Shown piece by piece: positions 5,548-9,267 of a stretch of 9,267 nucleotides of DNA (position 1 is the first letter of the stretch; each line of letters starts with the position of its first letter). A program made the translations under genes and the position numbers. This stretch comes from Thermoanaerobacterales bacterium (GTDB taxonomy: Bacteria > Bacillota > Thermosediminibacteria > Thermosediminibacterales > Tepidanaerobacteraceae): contig DUTQ01000095.1 in the NCBI GenBank assembly GCA_012841995.1, positions 1 to 9,267 on the forward strand, written 5' to 3'. Under the pieces are notes generated by a model, which was given only the letters and a program-made list of their open reading frames with translations, had not been told where the DNA came from and did no database searches.

Positions 5548-7137
5548 TTAAAAGATTTTACCTTTGACTTTTATGCGGATCTTTTCGCGTTTGCCGGGCA
5601 TATATGCAAATGGTATTTCTTCAACATCTAGTATCTCTACGCTATCTCTTATAGCTCCGGCCTTTTCAGCTTCGTCTTTGGCCTTCTCAACGACTTTTTC
5701 TATTGCAGTATCTCTATCTTCTATCTCAAGATCTGCTATTCCTTCAGCGTATGCACCTATCTCTGCTATGGTCGTGCCTATTGCTCCACATACTTCAAAG
5801 TGCGATGGTGATACTACGTCTGATACTCCTTGTAGGTTTTTCTTGGGCACTACCATTGCGCCTCCACCTATGAATATTGCTTTTGTATCCCCTGCTGCTG
5901 TCTTCATCTGGTCTATTGCAACTTCGATTGTTTCCTTTATTTTCTGATGTGCTTGTTCTACAAGGCCCTTGTCCAATGCTTTTACTTTGTCTATACATGG
6001 TGCAAAATCTGTGTCAAATATATCTAGTTTCTCATCTATTATGTCTGTCGCAACTCCTATATCGTGTGTTGTTATTATTGGCCCTCCAAAGGATTTACCT
6101 AGTCTTACCAGGTTATGCCCAACGCTTTCAGGGCCAAGGCCTATGACTTGGTTTCCTTTTGTTTTGACCATTGTGCCTCCACCCAATGCGATTGACATTA
6201 GGTCAGGGCATCTTATGTTTGTCTTTACTCCACCTATTGTTACGGTTATTGAAGATTCTCGTGGAAATCCGTCTACTATGTAGGCTACGTCGGTGGATGT
6301 GCCTCCTATGTCTACTACTACGCCGTTGTCTACACCAGATAGGTATACCGCTCCTCTTACGCTTGCTGCAGGGCCGGATGCTACTGTGAAGATCGGGTAG
6401 TTTACTGCATAGTCGGCTGCCATTACTGTGCCGTTGTTTTGTACTATAAATAGTGGTGCTGTTATGCCGCGGTCTTTGGTGGCTTTCTTTAATGCTTCTA
6501 TCGCTGTCCTCATTACGTTTATTACCGATGCGTTGAGTATTGTTGAGTTTTCTCTCTCAAGTATAGATATCGAGGCTATATGGTTTGATAGTGTTATATG
6601 GATATCTCCTAGTTCTTCTCTTATTATTTCGGCTGCTCTTTCTTCTTGGTCAGGTATCATGGGTGAAAAAACACCGGTTACTGCTACAGAGTCCACTTTG
6701 CCTTTTATTTTCTTACATGCATCTCTTATAGCATCTTCATCAAGTGGCACTATATCTCGGCCGTCATATTCTTTGCCACCTCTTACTATGAACATGTTTT
6801 CTTTACCGCCAATTGCCTCTTTTAAGTCTTCCGGCCAACCGGTAAGTGGCGGAATGGCTGTAGTTGCTGGAGCACCTAACCTAAATATACCTACTTTGTT
6901 TAGGTTTTTTCTTTCAATTATTGCATTTGTAGTATGTGTTGTTCCCAGTGATACCATAGCTATTTCTGACGCATCGGCTTTTTCGCTTTTTAATAACACA
7001 TCTAGGGCATTTACTATCCCTGTCGTTACGTCTTCTGTTGTAAGAGATTTTACTTTAGATAAAACTTCTCTCCCTCTCATCATTACTCCGTCTGTAAATG
7101 TCCCGCCAACATCAAATCCTATTCTTATATCTTTCAA
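5548..7137 (-). CDS. Hydantoinase/oxoprolinase subunit A family protein, short form
   Basis: A 529-residue HyuA-type protein of the ASKHA-like ATPase fold, related to the ATP-dependent N-methylhydantoinase and 5-oxoprolinase alpha subunits. The expected role is ATP-dependent activation or opening of a cyclic imide, ureide or lactam in the cytoplasm. The N-terminal domain starts at once with RIGFDVGGTFTDG (residues 5-17, phosphate-1 motif) and GTTHTTNAI (65-73). The Hydantoinase_A domain follows with QNNGT (233-237), SGPAASV (254-260), the second phosphate motif VVVDIGGTSTDV (273-284) and ALGGG (317-321). The adenosine-type motif FIGGGAMVVP lies at 422-431. Classical HyuA is about 650-700 residues, so the C-terminal domain is short, and no HyuB gene is present. 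The start is TTG 7137: GGAGG at 7150-7146 lies 8 bases upstream, whereas ATG 7200 would overlap the racemase gene by 46 bases. It begins 17 bases after the racemase stop. Codons favour ATA, GTA, ACA, AAC and GAC more than DUF917 copy 1. Confidence 0.9.
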   Translation of the reverse strand: MKDIRIGFDVGGTFTDGVMMRGREVLSKVKSLTTEDVTTGIVNALDVLLKSEKADASEIAMVSLGTTHTTNAIIERKNLNKVGIFRLGAPATTAIPPLTGWPEDLKEAIGGKENMFIVRGGKEYDGRDIVPLDEDAIRDACKKIKGKVDSVAVTGVFSPMIPDQEERAAEIIREELGDIHITLSNHIASISILERENSTILNASVINVMRTAIEALKKATKDRGITAPLFIVQNNGTVMAADYAVNYPIFTVASGPAASVRGAVYLSGVDNGVVVDIGGTSTDVAYIVDGFPRESSITVTIGGVKTNIRCPDLMSIALGGGTMVKTKGNQVIGLGPESVGHNLVRLGKSFGGPIITTHDIGVATDIIDEKLDIFDTDFAPCIDKVKALDKGLVEQAHQKIKETIEVAIDQMKTAAGDTKAIFIGGGAMVVPKKNLQGVSDVVSPSHFEVCGAIGTTIAEIGAYAEGIADLEIEDRDTAIEKVVEKAKDEAEKAGAIRDSVEILDVEEIPFAYMPGKREKIRIKVKGKIF

Positions 7138-7145
7138 GTCTTTTT

Positions 7146-7150
7146 CCTCC
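7146..7150 (-). promoter_or_regulatory. Ribosome binding site that fixes the HyuA TTG start
   Basis: AAAGGAGG on the minus strand (core GGAGG 7150-7146), 8 bases before TTG 7137 and directly after the racemase TAG stop (7157-7155). The resulting protein begins MKDIRIGFDVGGTFTDG, which matches the usual HyuA N-terminus; the upstream ATG codons at 7200 and 7164 lack such a site. Confidence 0.85.
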
Positions 7151-7154
7151 TTTG

Positions 7155-7925
7155 CTAATCCCATAACCCTTTTATTTTGTAATCGTCTTGTAAGCCCCAT
7201 TCTTTGATTTCTGAAATCATTGGAGATGTATAACCTCCAATTTTACTGTGTGACCATCCAAATTTGTCCTTGAGTTCAGCTAAAAATTCAGCATATTTAA
7301 AAGGTGCCACAATAGCATCTATTACAGGAACATTTAAGTATTCCTGAAGTTCTTTATAAAATCCAAATTGAATCGTACAGCCTAATACAATTACCTCTGC
7401 TCCATCTTTTTCTACAGCTTCCTTTGCAAGTTGTTTCATTCTTCTGGTGGTTTCTTGTTCATCGGCATGTAGCTCTAAAACACCAAGATCGAGTGATTTG
7501 AAAGATGCTAACTTGTCTTTTAAACCATAAGAAACAATATTATCCATCATTTGCGGTATGCATAGTCTTTCAGTTACTATCACTGAAAACTTGTGGCCTA
7601 ATGTGGCTGCAATATGCCCACCTGCTTCACAAGGAGCAGTAACTATCATGTTGTCCACTATAGACCTTGCATCTTGAAGGGCTAAATCATAAAAACAGCC
7701 AATCACAGCAGCATCGAATCCGTCCTTTTCTGCTTTCTTTATTATATGTAAGATATCAGCAAGCACCAGAGCTTCATAATATCTATACTCCAGATGTTTC
7801 GGACCTTTTTCTAATGATACAACCTCAATTTCATTTTGAGGCTGCTTTATTTCCTCTAATGCCTCTTCAATTGGCTCATCGAAACTATTGTTACCTATAG
7901 GGTTAATCCATAATATCTTTGACAT
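7155..7925 (-). CDS. Asp/Glu/hydantoin racemase-family protein
   Basis: A 256-residue cytoplasmic protein of the cofactor-independent aspartate/glutamate/hydantoin racemase superfamily. The two catalytic cysteines expected for proton exchange on either face of the substrate are in place: Cys77 in VIGCFYDLAL and Cys183 in VLGCTIQFGF. The N-terminus ILWINPIGNNSF resembles the substrate-loop start of hydantoin racemases (HyuE-like). The APCEAGGHIAATLGHKFSVIV block (97-117) precedes the second domain, as usual. Length is normal, with a slightly extended tail. The start is ATG 7925 with AGGAGG 7 bases upstream. It sits 14 bases after the small gene and 17 before HyuA, so it is clearly co-transcribed. 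In context it probably interconverts enantiomers of the ring compound handled by the HyuA-like and DUF917 enzymes. Maleate isomerase-like or amino-acid racemase activity cannot be excluded. Confidence 0.85.
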   Translation of the reverse strand: MSKILWINPIGNNSFDEPIEEALEEIKQPQNEIEVVSLEKGPKHLEYRYYEALVLADILHIIKKAEKDGFDAAVIGCFYDLALQDARSIVDNMIVTAPCEAGGHIAATLGHKFSVIVTERLCIPQMMDNIVSYGLKDKLASFKSLDLGVLELHADEQETTRRMKQLAKEAVEKDGAEVIVLGCTIQFGFYKELQEYLNVPVIDAIVAPFKYAEFLAELKDKFGWSHSKIGGYTSPMISEIKEWGLQDDYKIKGLWD

Positions 7926-7939
7926 ATAGATCCCTCCTG

Positions 7940-8182
7940 TTAAAAATCAAACTCATTTTCCTTTTCAGGGTTTACCATATAAATCTTTTTCGGTACTCTT
8001 GACTCTAAACTGGAATCTGATGGAGCTGTAAGCTCAATTAAAGTCATATCTGCTGCAAGCTTATCCAGTGCTTCCTCTAGTTTATCATCACCTTTTAAAG
8101 CATCGACTATTGTCTTTCTTTCAGCATAGGGATTATCCCTAATGTATTTTATAATTGACTTTTCAATATCACTAAATGCCAT
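7940..8182 (-). CDS. Small conserved-looking protein, winged-helix-like, function unknown
   Basis: An 80-residue acidic protein that I do not recognise as a named family. The helix pattern suggests a small winged-helix fold: helix 1 about 4-16 (SDIEKSIIKYIRD), helix 2 about 21-29 (ERKTIVDAL), helix 3 about 33-50 (KLEEALDKLAADMTLIEL), then a loop and beta-like segment SRVPKKIYMV (about 61-70) that could be the wing. It has no cysteines, signal peptide or membrane segment. The ATG shares its A with the TAA stop of the upstream DUF917 gene (TAATG), and its ribosome site GAGGAGG lies inside the last codons of that gene, so translation is coupled. This fixed link to DUF917 copy 2 suggests either a dedicated subunit or accessory protein of that enzyme, or a local transcription factor. 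Both are inference. Confidence 0.7.
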   Translation of the reverse strand: MAFSDIEKSIIKYIRDNPYAERKTIVDALKGDDKLEEALDKLAADMTLIELTAPSDSSLESRVPKKIYMVNPEKENEFDF

Positions 8183-9267
8183 TATGCTTCCTCCTCATTT
8201 AATTTTTCTACAGGAACATAATCCATATCATATCCAAAATACCTTGGGCCAAATAGTTCAAGGCCTCTTGGAGTCCTCATCCTATCGTGAGCCGGGATTA
8301 AAACTACACTTCCTCTGTATCCGTATTTCATTATATCGGTTCTGATAGGCTCACCGGTTTCAGGATCAACTATAGTTATCAAATCCGGTGGCAGGCATCT
8401 AACCTTGCCATCTACTCTTAAACACAGCCATTCATTCTGAAAATCCAGTTCTGCCACACTGCCTTTATATTCTCCTATACCTTCCATCTTTACTCTTCCT
8501 AAACTAAAGCCTTTTGAAGCCTCACCGCCAAATTCCCTTCCTATATCTACTATCTTACCGGTAAAAACTCTCTTGCCGGTCACATTTCTGGTCTTCTTTA
8601 GGTTGTCCAACATTTCTTTTACCGGGTCTAAATGCTTTTGCCTGGCATAAAGTACCGCTTTCCCTAATTCCCATGCAATGCTTTGTGAGTTCGGTATAGA
8701 TGCCTGTTTTATTTGTCTTCCATTCATAGGATATGCAGCTATCCACGAATTGCCGCCATAAGCCATGGCAGCACGTCTTGCCAAGTTTTCAGCCATTCTA
8801 TTGTCATCTTTAGCATTAATTATAGTAACGGTTCCTCTTTCATCACAAGATGCCAGAGGCGAGGCGTTTACACCATTTGTAACCCATGAAGTCATTTGCA
8901 GCTCCGGGAAGGCTCTATTCATCCCATCAACATCTATTACCGGAACACAAAATTCACCTGCTGCTGCATATGCAACAGTGGAATTTACGCCACCACATTC
9001 GATAGGTATTGTAGCTTCTAACTTTTTGCCAAGATACTCCTGAAGCGTTTGAATGGCATTGTTTAACACATCATAAGATGGTGGCTTTTCCGTGAGCACT
9101 ACCGGTGCTCCAAGGCATGCAGGGCTTGCTGCAAATATCTCATCAGGTATGTCCATTGGATCTATCATAACTACCGTCTTTCCCTCATCTAAAACCCTGT
9201 ATGTCCACAAAAGACCAATTTCAGGATCCCCTCCACCTCCAGTTAAGGAGATAACCCTCGGTGCGTC
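8182..9267 (-). CDS. DUF917-family protein (S-methyl-thiohydantoin desulfurase-like), copy 2, 5' end outside window
   Basis: The frame is open to the window edge and gives 361 residues; about 30 N-terminal residues are missing compared with copy 1. It contains the family blocks TGGGGDPEIG (9-18 of the visible part), TEKPPSYDV, ECGGVNSTVAYAAAGE, DVDGMNRAFPE, MTSW, ELGKAV, GEPIRTDIMKYGYRGS and GPRYFGYD, and aligns to copy 1 without gaps from LLW to the end. Four cysteines are found here but not in copy 1, at copy-1 positions 80, 136, 170 and 311; the shared ones are at 120 and 320. The first eight visible residues, DAPRVISL, do not match copy 1 (LGAAILA), although the glycine-rich loop after them is identical. 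An internal TTG at 9210 is not a start, because the conserved loop lies upstream of it. The stop TAA overlaps the next gene's ATG. The likely role is a partner or paralogous enzyme to copy 1 acting on a related ring substrate. Confidence 0.92.
   Translation of the reverse strand, partial: DAPRVISLTGGGGDPEIGLLWTYRVLDEGKTVVMIDPMDIPDEIFAASPACLGAPVVLTEKPPSYDVLNNAIQTLQEYLGKKLEATIPIECGGVNSTVAYAAAGEFCVPVIDVDGMNRAFPELQMTSWVTNGVNASPLASCDERGTVTIINAKDDNRMAENLARRAAMAYGGNSWIAAYPMNGRQIKQASIPNSQSIAWELGKAVLYARQKHLDPVKEMLDNLKKTRNVTGKRVFTGKIVDIGREFGGEASKGFSLGRVKMEGIGEYKGSVAELDFQNEWLCLRVDGKVRCLPPDLITIVDPETGEPIRTDIMKYGYRGSVVLIPAHDRMRTPRGLELFGPRYFGYDMDYVPVEKLNEEEA

Noticed and set aside
5523..5549. Plus-strand intrinsic terminator (stem followed by a nine-T run)
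   Set aside because: No gene reads rightward into it. The stem has an A-C mismatch in that strand, six bases separate it from the T-run, and the T-run is explained by the A-rich 3' end of the HyuA gene.
7138..7200. HyuA start at ATG 7200 or ATG 7164
   Set aside because: ATG 7200 overlaps the racemase coding sequence and adds a tail not seen in the family. Neither ATG has a ribosome site as good as the GGAGG placed 8 bases before TTG 7137.
6428..7207. Long plus-strand open frame of about 259 codons opposite HyuA
   Set aside because: It lies wholly antisense to a well-conserved gene and encodes a serine/leucine-rich composition with no recognisable domain. It reflects the codon bias of HyuA.
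9208..9210. TTG 9210 as the start of DUF917 copy 2
   Set aside because: The conserved glycine-rich loop TGGGGDPEIG lies upstream in the same open frame, so the gene continues beyond the window edge.

Overview
The window is AT-rich and its genes carry strong GGAGG-type ribosome binding sites, usually 7-8 bases before the start. Two genes start at TTG. The RND adaptor is a lipoprotein. Together these point to a low-GC Gram-positive bacterium, most likely of class Clostridia (inference; no rRNA or other marker gene is present). Every supported gene lies on the minus strand, so transcription runs from high to low coordinates. Both ends of the window cut through a gene.

Right part (9267 down to 3153): a tightly packed catabolic-looking cluster. 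In transcription order it holds a DUF917-family protein (5' end outside the window), an 80-residue winged-helix-like protein whose start overlaps the preceding stop (TAATG), a hydantoin/Asp-Glu racemase-family protein, a short HyuA-type hydantoinase/oxoprolinase subunit, an intergenic hairpin, a second DUF917 paralogue, and an M24 metallopeptidase with all five metal ligands. Gaps between genes are -1, 14, 17, 93 and 43 bases. The likely theme is racemisation, ATP-dependent or hydrolytic opening, and peptidase-like processing of a cyclic ureide, thiohydantoin or lactam-like compound. The exact substrate cannot be read from the sequence. No HyuB partner is visible, and the DUF917 proteins may take its place.

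Middle (3152 down to 2668): a 485-base spacer without an intact gene. Next to the M24 gene it contains an open frame, broken by two TAG codons, that looks like the remnant of a membrane-protein gene. It also has an imperfect hairpin and, close to the efflux genes, two clean inverted repeats: one contains a perfect TATAAT and one looks like a TetR-family operator.

Left part (2667 down to 1): a two-gene efflux operon made of a lipid-anchored membrane-fusion protein and, 10 bases downstream, the first 469 codons of an RND transporter. No regulator gene for either unit is inside the window, unless the 80-residue protein is one. Four start codons were reassigned from Shine-Dalgarno position: adaptor 2667, RND 1409 (TTG), M24 4244 and HyuA 7137 (TTG).
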